Shown here: positions 51,837-61,300 of the stretch, piece by piece
Layout of the letters: each line of letters begins with the position of its first letter
Numbering within the stretch: the first letter of the stretch is position 1
Source: Streptomyces sp. SID8374
Lineage (GTDB): Bacteria > Actinomycetota > Actinomycetes > Streptomycetales > Streptomycetaceae
Direction of reading: 5' to 3'
Length of the DNA stretch: 64,000 bases
Assembly: GCF_009865135.1 (NCBI RefSeq)
Contig: NZ_WWGH01000001.1
Span: forward strand, 1,488,001-1,552,000
The notes under the pieces: model-generated
The model's input: the letters and a program-made list of their open reading frames with translations, nothing else
What the model was told of the DNA's origin: nothing
The model's database searches: none
Made by a program: the position numbers and the translations under genes

Positions 51837-52988
51837 ATGGAGAACGTGCTGCGCCCGCTGATCGTCTTCGGCGGATCCGTGGTGATCACCCTGCTGATCG
51901 GCTGGCTGGTCGACCGGCTGCTGCGCAGGGCCGACAGCCGCCACCACGAGACCCCGCTGTGGGGTCTGCTGCGGCGCTGCCGGCCACCGCTGCAAGTGGT
52001 GATCATCACCGCGCTGCTGCGCGGCAGTTACCGCCAGTCGGGCATCGCCTGGGTGTGGGAGCACCGGGCCGGGATCGGCCAGGTCCTCTCGCTCGTGCTG
52101 ATCGGCGCCACGGCGTGGCTGGTGGTGCGGGTCGCCGCGACGGTCGTCGAGTCCAGTTACGCGCGGTACGCCACGTCCACCCGCGATCCGGCCCGGGTGC
52201 GCCGGGTCCGTACGCAGGTGACGCTGATCCAGCGGGTGGTGATAGCGGTGGTGACGGTCGTCGCCCTCGCCGCGATGATGCTGACGCTCCCGGCGATGCG
52301 CGCGGTCGGCACCTCGATGCTGGCCTCGGCCGGGGTGGTCGGCATCGTCGCCGGTGTGGCCGCCCAGTCGACCCTCGGCAACCTCTTCGCGGGGCTCCAG
52401 ATCGCGTTCGGGGACATGGTCCGGATCGGCGACACGGTGGTGGTGGACGGCGAGTGGGGCACGGTCGAGGAGATCACGCTGACCTTCCTGGCGGTACGGA
52501 CGTGGGACGAGCGGCGGATCACGATGCCGGTCTCGTACTTCACCGGCAAGCCGTTCGAGAACTGGTCGCGCGGCGGGGTCCAGATGACCGGCACGGTCTT
52601 CTTCCACCTGGACCACGCGGCTCCGGTGGCCGCGATGCGCAAGAAGCTGCGGGACATCCTCGGTGACATCGCCGCCTGGGACGGCCGGGACTGGTCCCTC
52701 GCCGTCACCGACACGACCCCGACCACGATCCAGGTGCGGGCGGTGGTCACGGCGAAGGACGCGGACGACATCTGGACGGTGCGGTGCGCGGTGCGCGAGC
52801 AGCTGATCGGCTGGCTCCGCGACCACCACCCGTACGCGCTGCCGCGTATCGCCAGCTCCCCCGCCGCGCTGCCGCCGGGCGAGCAGTGGGCGGAGCTGAC
52901 GGGGGCGCGGCCCCGGCCCGGCCGCAACGGTTCCGGCCCCTCCCGCGACCTGGACGAATCCAAGGCGCCCCGGACGGGGCGGGGCTGA
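51837..52988 (+). CDS. Small-conductance mechanosensitive channel (MscS family)
   Basis: A 383-residue protein. ATG 51837 (MENVLRPLIVFGG) is favoured by GGAGG at 51824-51828. Membrane segments lie at about 6-24, 85-105 and 125-145; the pore helix has GTSMLASAGVVGIVAGVAAQSTLGNLFAGLQIAF. The beta domain with GDMVRIGDTVVVDGEWGTVEEITLTF follows, then the C-terminal cytoplasmic domain. It opens under osmotic down-shock to release solutes. The tail is Arg/Pro-rich. It is divergent from the hydrolase and convergent with the antiporter. Confidence 0.93.
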   Translation: MENVLRPLIVFGGSVVITLLIGWLVDRLLRRADSRHHETPLWGLLRRCRPPLQVVIITALLRGSYRQSGIAWVWEHRAGIGQVLSLVLIGATAWLVVRVAATVVESSYARYATSTRDPARVRRVRTQVTLIQRVVIAVVTVVALAAMMLTLPAMRAVGTSMLASAGVVGIVAGVAAQSTLGNLFAGLQIAFGDMVRIGDTVVVDGEWGTVEEITLTFLAVRTWDERRITMPVSYFTGKPFENWSRGGVQMTGTVFFHLDHAAPVAAMRKKLRDILGDIAAWDGRDWSLAVTDTTPTTIQVRAVVTAKDADDIWTVRCAVREQLIGWLRDHHPYALPRIASSPAALPPGEQWAELTGARPRPGRNGSGPSRDLDESKAPRTGRG

Positions 52989-52995
52989 GGGGCGG

Positions 52996-53032
52996 CCGTA
53001 CGCAGGGGGCGGCCGCGGCCGCCCCCGTACGG
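52996..53032. terminator. Bidirectional terminator between mscS and the antiporter gene
   Basis: CCGTACG(CA)GGGGGCGGCC pairs with GGCCGCCCCCGTACGG around a 2-base centre, with a 2-base bulge. It lies between convergent stops at 52988 and 53044. Confidence 0.75.
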
Positions 53033-53043
53033 GACCCGGAGCC

Positions 53044-54630
53044 TCAGCGCAGGGAGCGCACGTCCAGGTAGCGCAGCACCCGGTCCACGACCTCCGGGTC
53101 GGAGCCGGCCTCGTTGCGGGCCGAGAGGACCTCGTGGCGGGCGGCCGACATCATCTCGCGCTGGACCCGGCTGACCGCCTGGAACCGCTCGGCCCGCTTC
53201 GCGTACGCCTCGCGCCGCTCCTCGTCGACGATCTCCGGGTTGATCCGGGCCCCGATGTCGTACGCGGCCCGCTGGAGCCGCTCCATGACCTCGTCCGGGA
53301 ACTCCTCGACCTCCTGGATCTCCTTGAGCCGGTGCTTGGCGGCCTTGGCGGCGCGCAGGGCGAGGTCCCGCTCCAGGGCCTCCTCCGCGTCGGAGTCGGC
53401 GCGGACCCTGAGCTTGCGGACCAGCCAGGGCAGGGTGAGCCCCTGGAAGACGAGGGTGACCATGATCACGCAGAAGGCGACGAAGATGATCTCGTCGCGG
53501 CCGGGGAAGGGCTGCCCGTCGTCCGTCTCCAGCGGGATCGCCAGCGCCAGCGCGACGGAGGCCACCCCGCGCATCCCGGCCCACCACATGACGACGGTCT
53601 CCCGCCAGCTGGTCGGGATCTCCTCGCTGACGTCCCGCCGGGTGTGCAGCCGTTTGGCGAGCCAGGTGGCGGGCAGCAGCCACGCCAGCCGTACGCCGAC
53701 GACGACCCCGACGATCGCGAGCCCCCAGCCGAGCATCTGGAATTCGCGGCCGTCGGAGGTGCCGAACACACTGTGCAGCTCCAGGCCGATCAGCCCGAAG
53801 GCCACACCGGTGACCAGGGTGTCGACGATCTCCCAGAAGGTACGTCCGGTGAGCCGCCCGAGCACGTCGTCGGCGTCGGCGGTGTGCTCGGCGAGGTAGA
53901 GCGCGATGGTCAGGACGGCGAGCACGCCGGAGCCCATCAGCTCCTCGGCGAGGACGTAGGCGACGAAGGGCACCAGGAGGCTCAGGCCGACCTGGAGGGT
54001 GGCGTCGCCGAGGAGCCCCATCAGCTTGATGGTGAGCCAGCCGAGCGCGAGGCCGACGGCGATCGCGACCACGGCGGAGAGGATCAGCAGCCCGAAGGCC
54101 TCGGGCACCGAGAAGCTGCCGCTCACCGCCGCGGCGATGGCCACGTGGTAGAGCACGATCGCGGTGACGTCGTTGAAGAGCCCCTCGCCCTCCAGGATCG
54201 ACACCAGTCGGCGCGGCAGTCCGACCGAGCCGGCCACGGCGGTCGCGGCGACCGGGTCGGGCGGGGCGACGAGCGCGCCCAGCGCGACGGCGGCGGCGAT
54301 CGGCAGCCCCGGCACGATCGAGTTGGCGACCGCGGCGACGGCAGCCGTGGTGACGAAGACCAGGGCGACGGCCAGCAGGAAGATCGGCCGTTTGTTGGCG
54401 GCGAACTGGCGCCAGGAGGTGCGCTGCACGGAGGCGTAGAGCAGCGGCGGCAGCAGGGCCGGGAGGATGATCTCGGGCGGGATGCTGACGTTCGGCACGA
54501 AGGGCGCGAACGCCATCGCGACCCCGGCCAGCGTCATCAGGACCGGTGCCGGCAGCCCCAGGCGGGCGCCGAGCGGCACCGTGACCACGGCTCCGAGCAG
54601 CAGCAGGAGCAGCAGGGCCATTTGATCCAC
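53044..54630 (-). CDS. Na+/H+ antiporter, CPA1 family
   Basis: A 528-residue monovalent cation/proton antiporter. About 12 hydrophobic segments fill residues 1-400. Family landmarks are ALGALVAPPDPVAATAV (the PPDPV motif), EGEGLFNDVTAIVLY with the ion-site ND pair, and MWWAGMRGVASVALALAIP. The C-terminal ~120 residues are a charged cytoplasmic helical tail (regulation). GTG 54630 has GGAAGG upstream. A perfect GTACGG-n2-CCGTAC palindrome lies 20-33 bases upstream of the start. Confidence 0.92.
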   Translation of the reverse strand: MDQMALLLLLLLGAVVTVPLGARLGLPAPVLMTLAGVAMAFAPFVPNVSIPPEIILPALLPPLLYASVQRTSWRQFAANKRPIFLLAVALVFVTTAAVAAVANSIVPGLPIAAAVALGALVAPPDPVAATAVAGSVGLPRRLVSILEGEGLFNDVTAIVLYHVAIAAAVSGSFSVPEAFGLLILSAVVAIAVGLALGWLTIKLMGLLGDATLQVGLSLLVPFVAYVLAEELMGSGVLAVLTIALYLAEHTADADDVLGRLTGRTFWEIVDTLVTGVAFGLIGLELHSVFGTSDGREFQMLGWGLAIVGVVVGVRLAWLLPATWLAKRLHTRRDVSEEIPTSWRETVVMWWAGMRGVASVALALAIPLETDDGQPFPGRDEIIFVAFCVIMVTLVFQGLTLPWLVRKLRVRADSDAEEALERDLALRAAKAAKHRLKEIQEVEEFPDEVMERLQRAAYDIGARINPEIVDEERREAYAKRAERFQAVSRVQREMMSAARHEVLSARNEAGSDPEVVDRVLRYLDVRSLR

Positions 54631-54649
54631 GGGAGATGCCTTCCGGAGC

Positions 54650-54663
54650 GTACGGTTCCGTAC
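54650..54663. promoter_or_regulatory. Palindrome GTACGG-n2-CCGTAC upstream of the antiporter
   Basis: A perfect 6-bp inverted repeat lies directly upstream of the antiporter start. It could be an operator, but GTACGG-type words are frequent in this genome, so confidence is low. Confidence 0.2.
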
Positions 54664-54820
54664 CTCTCACGCCGGGCCGAGGCACAGGTCACGGCCGGCC
54701 GTGCCTGCGGGTCCGGCCGGATGAGCGGCCGTCAGGAGCCCGGCCGGGTCGACGGCCGGGCGGGGCCTCCACCCTGCCACGCACGGTTCACGGGGAGGAC
54801 GAGACCCCCCGCGGACGAAG

Positions 54821-55312
54821 TCAGCCCCGGGCCTGGGGCAGTGCGCGTCGCATCGCCCGGTGGGCAATGCCCGCGTCCGGGAACTCGGGGCCGTACGCGA
54901 CGTATCCGAGCCGTTCGTAGAAGCCGAGGGCGTGGGTCTGGGCGTGCAGGTCGACGGCGGCCAGGCCGAGCAGGGCCGCCTCCTCCTCGATGGCGCGCAC
55001 CAGGGCGGCGCCGACGCCGAGGCCGCGCGCCCGCTGGGTCACCGCGAGCCGGCCGAGCGAACCGACGGTGAGGTCGCCGCCGGTCTTCCCGGCCGCGATC
55101 TCGCCGTACAGCAGCCGTCCCGTGCCGAGGGCGGTGCCGTCGGCCGCGACGGCCAGGACGTGCACGGCGGTCGGGTCGTAGGCGTCGTACTCGATCTCCT
55201 CGGGCACGTTCTGCTCGCCGACGAAGACTTCCTTGCGCACCTGGAAGCAGGCCGCCAGGTCGCTCTCCTCGACGGCCCTGCGGGTGGTGTACGCGGGTGG
55301 TACGGCGGTCAC
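54821..55312 (-). CDS. GNAT-family N-acetyltransferase
   Basis: A 163-residue GNAT-fold protein, with [19 protein letters not shown] near residue 25, the acetyl-CoA pyrophosphate-binding segment [25 protein letters not shown] (about 87-111), and the terminal [10 protein letters not shown] motif. This resembles the ElaA-like/YjcF group of acetyltransferases. The substrate is unknown. The GTG start at 55312 overlaps the RluD stop by four bases, so it is translated after it. It ends the rluD-lspA-side operon. Confidence 0.85.
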   Translation of the reverse strand: MTAVPPAYTTRRAVEESDLAACFQVRKEVFVGEQNVPEEIEYDAYDPTAVHVLAVAADGTALGTGRLLYGEIAAGKTGGDLTVGSLGRLAVTQRARGLGVGAALVRAIEEEAALLGLAAVDLHAQTHALGFYERLGYVAYGPEFPDAGIAHRAMRRALPQARG

Positions 55313-56250
55313 TGGCTCTCCGCGGCGATGGTGTCGAGGGCGTGCTGGAGATCGGCGGGGTAGGTGCTGGAGAACTCCACCCAGCTGCCGTCGCTCGGGT
55401 GCTCGAAGCCCAGGCGCACGGCGTGCAGCCACTGCCGGGTCAGCCCGAGCCGCTTGGCCAGGGTCGGGTCGGCGCCGTACGTCAGGTCGCCGACGCAGGG
55501 GTGGCGGTGGGCGGACATGTGGACCCGGATCTGGTGGGTGCGGCCGGTCTCCAGCTTGATGTCCAGGAGGCTGGCGGCGCGGTACGCCTCGATGAGGTCG
55601 TAGTGGGTCACCGACGGCTTGCCCTCGGCGGTGACGGCCCACTTGTAGTCGTGGTTGGGGTGGCGCCCGATGGGGGCGTCGATGGTGCCGCTCATCGGGT
55701 CCGGGTGGCCCTGCACGAGCGCGTGGTACTTCTTGTCGACGACCCGGTCGCGGAACTGGGCCTTCAGCAGCGTGTAGGCGCGCTCGGACTTGGCGACGAC
55801 CATCAGGCCGGAGGTGCCGACGTCGAGGCGGTGCACGATGCCCTGGCGCTCGGCGGCGCCGGACGTGGAGATGCGGTACCCGGCGGCGGCGAGGCCGCCG
55901 ATGACGGTGGTGCCGGTCCAGCCGGGGCTGGGGTGGGCCGCGACGCCGACCGGCTTCATGATGACCACGATGTCGTCGTCGTCGTGGACGATCTCCATGC
56001 CCTCGACGGGCTCGGCGACGATCTGGACCGGGGCGGGCGCTCCCGGCATCTCGACCTCCAGCCAGGCGCCGCCGTGCACACGCTCGGACTTGCCGGCCAC
56101 CGAACCGTCCACCTGGACCTTCCCGGCAGCGGCCAGCTCGGCGGCCTTGGTGCGGGAGAAACCGAACATCCTGGAGATGGCGGCGTCGACACGCTCGCCT
56201 TCCAGGCCGTCCGGTACGGGCAGGGTGCGGATCTCGGGGTGCGTACTCAC
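55309..56250 (-). CDS. rluD: Ribosomal large-subunit pseudouridine synthase, RluD family
   Basis: A 313-residue RluA/RluD-type pseudouridine synthase that isomerises uridines in 23S rRNA. An N-terminal S4 RNA-binding domain ([30 protein letters not shown], about 18-50) is followed by the catalytic domain, with the Asp in [40 protein letters not shown] closes the site. GTG 56250 ([11 protein letters not shown]) is the likely start. Which of the RluA/RluC/RluD uridines it modifies cannot be told. Downstream of lspA with a 43-base gap. Confidence 0.92.
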   Translation of the reverse strand: MSTHPEIRTLPVPDGLEGERVDAAISRMFGFSRTKAAELAAAGKVQVDGSVAGKSERVHGGAWLEVEMPGAPAPVQIVAEPVEGMEIVHDDDDIVVIMKPVGVAAHPSPGWTGTTVIGGLAAAGYRISTSGAAERQGIVHRLDVGTSGLMVVAKSERAYTLLKAQFRDRVVDKKYHALVQGHPDPMSGTIDAPIGRHPNHDYKWAVTAEGKPSVTHYDLIEAYRAASLLDIKLETGRTHQIRVHMSAHRHPCVGDLTYGADPTLAKRLGLTRQWLHAVRLGFEHPSDGSWVEFSSTYPADLQHALDTIAAESQ

Positions 56251-56293
56251 CTGTCGAGTATGCCTTGCGCCCGCCGGTGCCCGCGCCGCCCGG

Positions 56294-56884
56294 TCAGTCC
56301 TTGTGGACAGTGCCGTCGGGGTCCAGGCCCTTGAAGGAGAGGATGACGATGAGGATGCCGCCGCAGACGATGGCGGAGTCGGCGAGGTTGAAGACGGCGA
56401 AGTGCTTGGGGGCGATGAAGTCGACCACCGCCCCTTCGAACACGCCGGGCGCCCGGAAGATCCGGTCGGTGAGGTTGCCGAGCGCACCGCCCAGGAGCAG
56501 CCCCAGGGCGATGGCCCACGGCAGGCTGTAGAGCTTGCGGGCCAGCCGGATCACGACCACGATCACACCGGCCGCGATGACCGTGAAGATCACCGTGAAC
56601 GCCTCGCCGAACCCGAAGGCGGCCCCCGGGTTGCGCAGCGCCCGGAATTGCAGCCAGTCGCCGATGATGTCGATCGGCGGCTGGTGCTCCAGCTTGGCGA
56701 CCACGATCAGCTTGCTGACCAGGTCCAGCAGGTAGGCGACGACGGAGACGCCGATGAGCACCAGGATCTTGCGCTTGCCCCGGCCCGCGTTCACCGCGGC
56801 GTCGGCGGCCGTGGAGCCGCCTTCGTCCGGGTGCTCGGTCTCGGGATTGTCCGGCGTACCGATGATGCGCTCCGCCTCTGCCAC
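56294..56884 (-). CDS. lspA: Lipoprotein signal peptidase (signal peptidase II)
   Basis: A 196-residue membrane aspartyl protease that cuts prolipoproteins after Lgt has modified them. Four hydrophobic segments follow a charged N-terminal extension (about 1-38). The catalytic Asp residues are in GNLTDRIFR (about 143) and FNLADSAI (about 170). Lgt, its pathway partner, is at 11339-12298. Located between the RluD and DksA-like genes. Confidence 0.96.
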   Translation of the reverse strand: MAEAERIIGTPDNPETEHPDEGGSTAADAAVNAGRGKRKILVLIGVSVVAYLLDLVSKLIVVAKLEHQPPIDIIGDWLQFRALRNPGAAFGFGEAFTVIFTVIAAGVIVVVIRLARKLYSLPWAIALGLLLGGALGNLTDRIFRAPGVFEGAVVDFIAPKHFAVFNLADSAIVCGGILIVILSFKGLDPDGTVHKD

Positions 56885-56942
56885 GTGAGTCCCTCAACCT
56901 AGGTGCCTGACTGAGGACGAGGGTACGACACACCTGTACGGG

Positions 56943-57770
56943 TCAGCCGCGCCGCTCCTGCTTCTGCTTGTCCTCGACGCAGAGGGTGGCGCGGGGGAAC
57001 GCCTGCATCCGCGCCTTGCCGATCGGCTTGCCGCAGATCTCGCAGAGCCCGTAGGTCCCCGCCTCCAGCCGCGCGAGGGCCCGCTCGGTCTGCTCCAGCA
57101 TCTCCTGGGCGTTGGCGGCCAGCGACAGCTCGTGTTCCCGCGTGATGTTCTTGGTGCCCGTGTCGGCCTCGTCGTCACCCGCGCCGTCGCCGGAGTCCCG
57201 CATCAGCCCGGCCAGCGCCGCGCCGGAGGCCTCCAGCTCGCTCCGCAGCCGTACGATCTCGCTGGTCAGCAGGGTGCGCGCCTCGGTGACCTCCTCGGGC
57301 GTCCAGGGGTCCTCCCCGGGCCGTACCGCCAGCTCGCCGGGAGCGGTCGCGGCGGCGGCCCGGGCGGGCGGCACGGCCGCCTCGTCCGTACCGGCTGCGG
57401 GGCGACTCGCGCTCTTCTTGGCTACCACCGTGTGGGCTCCCGTCTCCTCGGCGGCCGCAGCCGCCCCCGTGGCCGTCTCTGCGGCCGTCTTCGAAGCCTT
57501 CTTGGCCGCGCTCTTCTTCGCGGCGCTCTTCTTGGTGCTCGTGGTGCTCTTCTTGGCGGCTGTTTTCTTCGCCGCGGTCTTCTTGGCAGGCGCTTTCTTC
57601 GCAGCGGTCTTCTTGGCGGCCGTTTTCCTGCCGACCGCCTTCTTGCCGGCCGCCTTTCCCGCGGGCGCCTTCTCCTCTGCCGTCCCGTCCTCGGACGTCC
57701 CGTCGGCCGGTGGCTTCCCGTCGGCCTTCTGCCCGGCCGCGGTCTCTTCCGCCGTCTTCTTCGCCACCAT
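56943..57770 (-). CDS. DksA/TraR-type zinc-finger protein with Lys/Ala-rich N-terminal domain
   Basis: A 275-residue protein. Residues ~1-135 are Lys/Ala/Thr-rich repeats (KKTAAKK, KKSAAKKS) like the histone-H1-type tails found in some actinobacterial proteins. The C-terminal ~110 residues form a coiled-coil (EARTLLTSEIVRLRSELEASG) and a zinc-finger-like segment CEICGKPIGKARMQAFPRATLC, in which the fourth ligand expected at C-x2-C is Asp (CVED). ATG 57770 has GAAGGGG upstream. DksA-fold proteins bind RNA polymerase; the tail suggests DNA or RNA binding too. Role inferred. Confidence 0.85.
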   Translation of the reverse strand: MVAKKTAEETAAGQKADGKPPADGTSEDGTAEEKAPAGKAAGKKAVGRKTAAKKTAAKKAPAKKTAAKKTAAKKSTTSTKKSAAKKSAAKKASKTAAETATGAAAAAEETGAHTVVAKKSASRPAAGTDEAAVPPARAAAATAPGELAVRPGEDPWTPEEVTEARTLLTSEIVRLRSELEASGAALAGLMRDSGDGAGDDEADTGTKNITREHELSLAANAQEMLEQTERALARLEAGTYGLCEICGKPIGKARMQAFPRATLCVEDKQKQERRG

Positions 57771-58059
57771 GGCCGCGGCCCCTTCACATATTGTGATCTT
57801 GCACGCGAATCGTGCTGGGACGATAAATCGACCCCAGCCCCGCGGCAACGGGGCACGCCGCCCTTTCGCCCCTCCCCGTACCCGGTCGTGGCGCGCCTGC
57901 ATCCGTTGTTCCCAGCTCCCCGCCCGGTAATCCAGCCCCCGCAGGCCCCCGCACCGCGCAGCCGACTCCGTACGCCCCCGACTGGCCATTCGGGTCACGC
58001 CCGGGCCCCGGGTTAAACCGGTCGGCCGTCAGCCGTACGGGCCCGTACACTGGGCCCAG
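57771..58059. other. Intergenic region between the DksA-like gene and the ileS leader
   Basis: This stretch carries the divergent promoters. On the ileS side TACACT at 58046-58051 can be a -10. On the other side the ribosome site of the DksA-like gene lies just above 57770, with an AT-rich patch near 57785-57800. No gene is supported. Confidence 0.45.
58046..58051 (+). promoter_or_regulatory. Candidate -10 element of the ileS leader transcript (TACACT)
   Basis: TACACT matches TAnnnT and lies 10-15 bases before the first T-box leader sequences, which fits a start near 58058. The -35 region is poor, as is frequent in GC-rich promoters. Confidence 0.4.
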
Positions 58060-58340
58060 CGAAAGGCATGGATGGGACGAGTAGCGCCGTACGCAGCCAG
58101 CAGCGACCCGGGGACGGTGGGAGCCCGGGGGCGAGCGCGTCGTGAAGATCACCCCGGAGCCGCCGGAAGAACGCCTCGGACCGTGGGTTCCGCCCCACGG
58201 ACACCGAGGCCACTAGACCCGGCATCGCGACCCCAATGAGGGGGCCACGGGCACGCCCGGGGCCAAGGAGGGTGGTACCGCGGGAGCCGAGACGCTCTCG
58301 TCCCTCCGACGGAAGTGGAATACGTCCGCCGGAGGAAGCC
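58060..58340 (+). ncRNA. T-box leader (riboswitch) of ileS, translational type
   Basis: The leader contains the invariant T-box AGGGTGGTACCGCGG (within 58265-58283) and the stem I start GACGAGTAGC near 58077. A plausible Ile specifier ATC lies at 58148-58150, in the expected 3' side of a long stem I. Uncharged tRNA-Ile should stabilise the antisequestor. No terminator with U-run follows, but the leader's CCTCC segment can pair with the ileS Shine-Dalgarno, so control is likely at translation, as known for actinobacterial ileS T-boxes. Confidence 0.88.
58303..58335 (+). promoter_or_regulatory. Anti-Shine-Dalgarno (sequestor) helix before ileS
   Basis: CCTCCG (58303-58308) plus CGGA (58310-58313) pair with TCCG (58325-58328) plus CGGAGG (58330-58335), a 10-bp helix with one mismatch that buries the ribosome site. 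The alternative is GGAGGG (58267-58272) of the T-box region pairing with CCCTCC (58302-58307), which would free it. The two structures are mutually exclusive. Confidence 0.75.
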
Positions 58341-58344
58341 GCAC

Positions 58345-61300
58345 ATGACATCGCCGCAGTACCGCCAGGTACCCGCCCAGGTCGACCTGCCCGCGCTGGA
58401 ACACGCCGTTCTCGACTTCTGGCAAGAGAACAAGGTGTTCGAGAAGAGCCTCGACCAGTCCGAGGGCCGCCCCGAGTGGGTCTTCTACGAGGGCCCGCCC
58501 ACCGCCAACGGCATGCCCGGCGCCCACCACATCGAGGCCCGCGTCTTCAAGGACGTCTTCCCCCGCTTCCGCACCATGCAGGGCTACCACGTGGGCCGCA
58601 AGGCCGGCTGGGACTGCCACGGCCTGCCGGTCGAACTCGCGGTGGAGAAGGAACTGGGCTTCAACGGCAAGAAGGACATCGAGGCGTTCGGCATCGCCGA
58701 GTTCAACGCCAAGTGCCGGGAGTCGGTGACCCGCCACACCGACGCGTTCGCCGAGCTCACGACGCGTATGGGCTACTGGGTCGACCTGGACGACGCGTAC
58801 CGCACGATGGACCCGGAGTACGTCGACTCCGTGTGGTGGTCGCTGAAGGAGATCTTCAACAAGGACCTGCTGGTCCAGGACCACCGCGTCGCCCCCTGGT
58901 GCCCGCGCTGCGGCACGGGCCTCTCCGACCACGAGCTGGCCCAGGGGTACGAGACGGTCGTCGACCCCTCGGTCTTCGTCCGCTTCCCCCTCACCTCCGG
59001 CCCGCTGGCCGGCGAGGCGGCGCTCCTGGTCTGGACGACCACGCCGTGGACGCTGGTCTCCAACACGGCGGTCGCCGCGCACCCCGAGGTCCGCTACGTC
59101 GTCGCGACGAACGGCGAGGAGAAGCTCGTCGTCGCCGAACCCCTCCTGGAGAAGGCCCTCGGCGAGGGCTGGGAGGTGACCGGCCAGTCGTTCACCGGCG
59201 CGGAGATGGAGCGCTGGACCTACGAGCGCCCCTTCACGCTGGTCGACTTCCCGGCCGAGGCGCACTACGTGGTCAACGCGGAGTACGTCACGACCGAGGA
59301 CGGTACGGGTCTGGTCCACCAGTCCCCCGCCTTCGGCGCCGACGACCTCCTGGTCTGCCGTGCGTACGGCCTCCCGGTGGTCAACCCGGTGCGCCCCGAC
59401 GGCACCTTCGAGGAAGACCTCCCGCTGGTCGGCGGCGTCTTCTTCAAGAAGGCCGACGAGGCGCTCACCGCGGACCTGGACGCGCGGGGCAAGCTCTTCC
59501 GCCACGTCCCGTACGAGCACAGCTACCCGCACTGCTGGCGCTGCCACACGGCGCTGCTCTACTACGCGCAGCCGTCCTGGTACATCAGGACGACGGCCAT
59601 CAAGGACCGCCTCCTCCAGGAGAACGAGAAGACCAACTGGTTCCCGGACTCGGTCAAGAACGGCCGCTTCGGCGACTGGCTGAACAACAACGTGGACTGG
59701 GCGCTCTCCCGTAACCGCTACTGGGGCACGCCGCTGCCGGTCTGGCGCTGCGAGGACAACCATCTGAGCTGCGTGGGCTCACGGGCGGAACTGACGGAAC
59801 TGACAGGCACCGACCAGTCGTCCCTGGACCCCCACCGCCCGTTCATCGACGAGGTCACCTTCACCTGCACGCACGAGAACTGCCAGCTGGAGGCGTACCG
59901 GGTCCCGGAGGTCATCGACGCCTGGTACGACTCGGGTTCGATGCCGTTCGCGCAGTGGGGCTACCCGTACAAGAACAAGGAGATCTTCGAGAGCCGCTAC
60001 CCGGCGCAGTTCATCTCGGAGGCCATCGACCAGACCCGCGGCTGGTTCTACACGCTGATGGCGGTCGGCACGCTGGTCTTCGACAAGTCCTCGTACGAGA
60101 ACGTGGTCTGCCTGGGCCACATCCTCGCCGAGGACGGCCGCAAGATGTCCAAGCACCTGGGCAACATCCTCCAGCCGATCCCGCTGATGGACCAGCACGG
60201 GGCGGACGCGGTGCGGTGGTTCATGGCGGCGGGCGGCTCCCCGTGGGCGGCACGGCGGGTGGGCCACGGCACGATCCAGGAGGTCGTCCGCAAGACGCTG
60301 CTGACGTACTGGAACACGGTCGCGTTCCAGGCCCTGTACGCGCGCACGTCGGGCTGGGCCCCGTCGGCGGCCGACCCGGCCCCGGCGGACCGCACGGTCC
60401 TGGACCGCTGGCTGCTGAGCGAACTCAACGCGCTGGTCGACCAGATGACGGTCGCGATGGAGGGGTACGACACCCAGCGCGCCGGCAAGCTGCTCTCGGC
60501 GTTCGTGGACGACCTCTCCAACTGGTACGTACGCCGCTCGCGCCGCCGCTTCTGGCAGGGCGACAAGGCGGCACTGCGCACGCTGCACGAGGTGGTCGAG
60601 ACGGTGACCCGGCTGATGGCGCCGCTGACCCCGTTCATCACCGAGCGCGTCTGGCAGGACCTGGTGGTACCGGTCACGCCGGACGCCCCGGAGTCGGTGC
60701 ACCTGTCCTCGTGGCCGAAGGCGGACCTGGCGGCGATCGACCCGACGCTCTCGACCCAGATGGCGCTGGTGCGCCGCCTGGTGGAGCTGGGCCGGGCCAC
60801 GCGCGCGGAGTCGGGCGTGAAGACGCGCCAGCCGCTGTCGCGGGCGCTGGTGGCGGCGGCGGGCTTCGAGTCGCTCGCTCCGGACCTGCGGGCGCAGATC
60901 ACGGAGGAGCTGAACGTCACATCGCTGGCCACGCTCTCGGAGGTCGGCGGCTCGCTGGTCGACACGACGGCGAAGGCCAACTTCCGGGCGCTGGGCAAGC
61001 GGTTCGGCAAGGGCGTGCAGGCGGTGGCCAAGGCGGTGGCGAACGCGGACGCGGCGGCGCTCTCCCTGGCCCTGCGCGAGGGCACGGCGTCGGTGGAGGT
61101 GGAGGGCGAGCAGATCACCCTCACCCCCGATGAGGTCATCATCACGGAGACCCCGCGCGAGGGCTGGTCGGTCGCATCGGACGCGGGTGCGACGGTGGCG
61201 CTGGACCTGGAGATCACCCCGGAGCTGCGCCGCGCGGGCCTGGCCCGTGACGCGATCCGCCTGATCCAGGAGGCCCGCAAGAACAGCGGCCTGGACGTGG

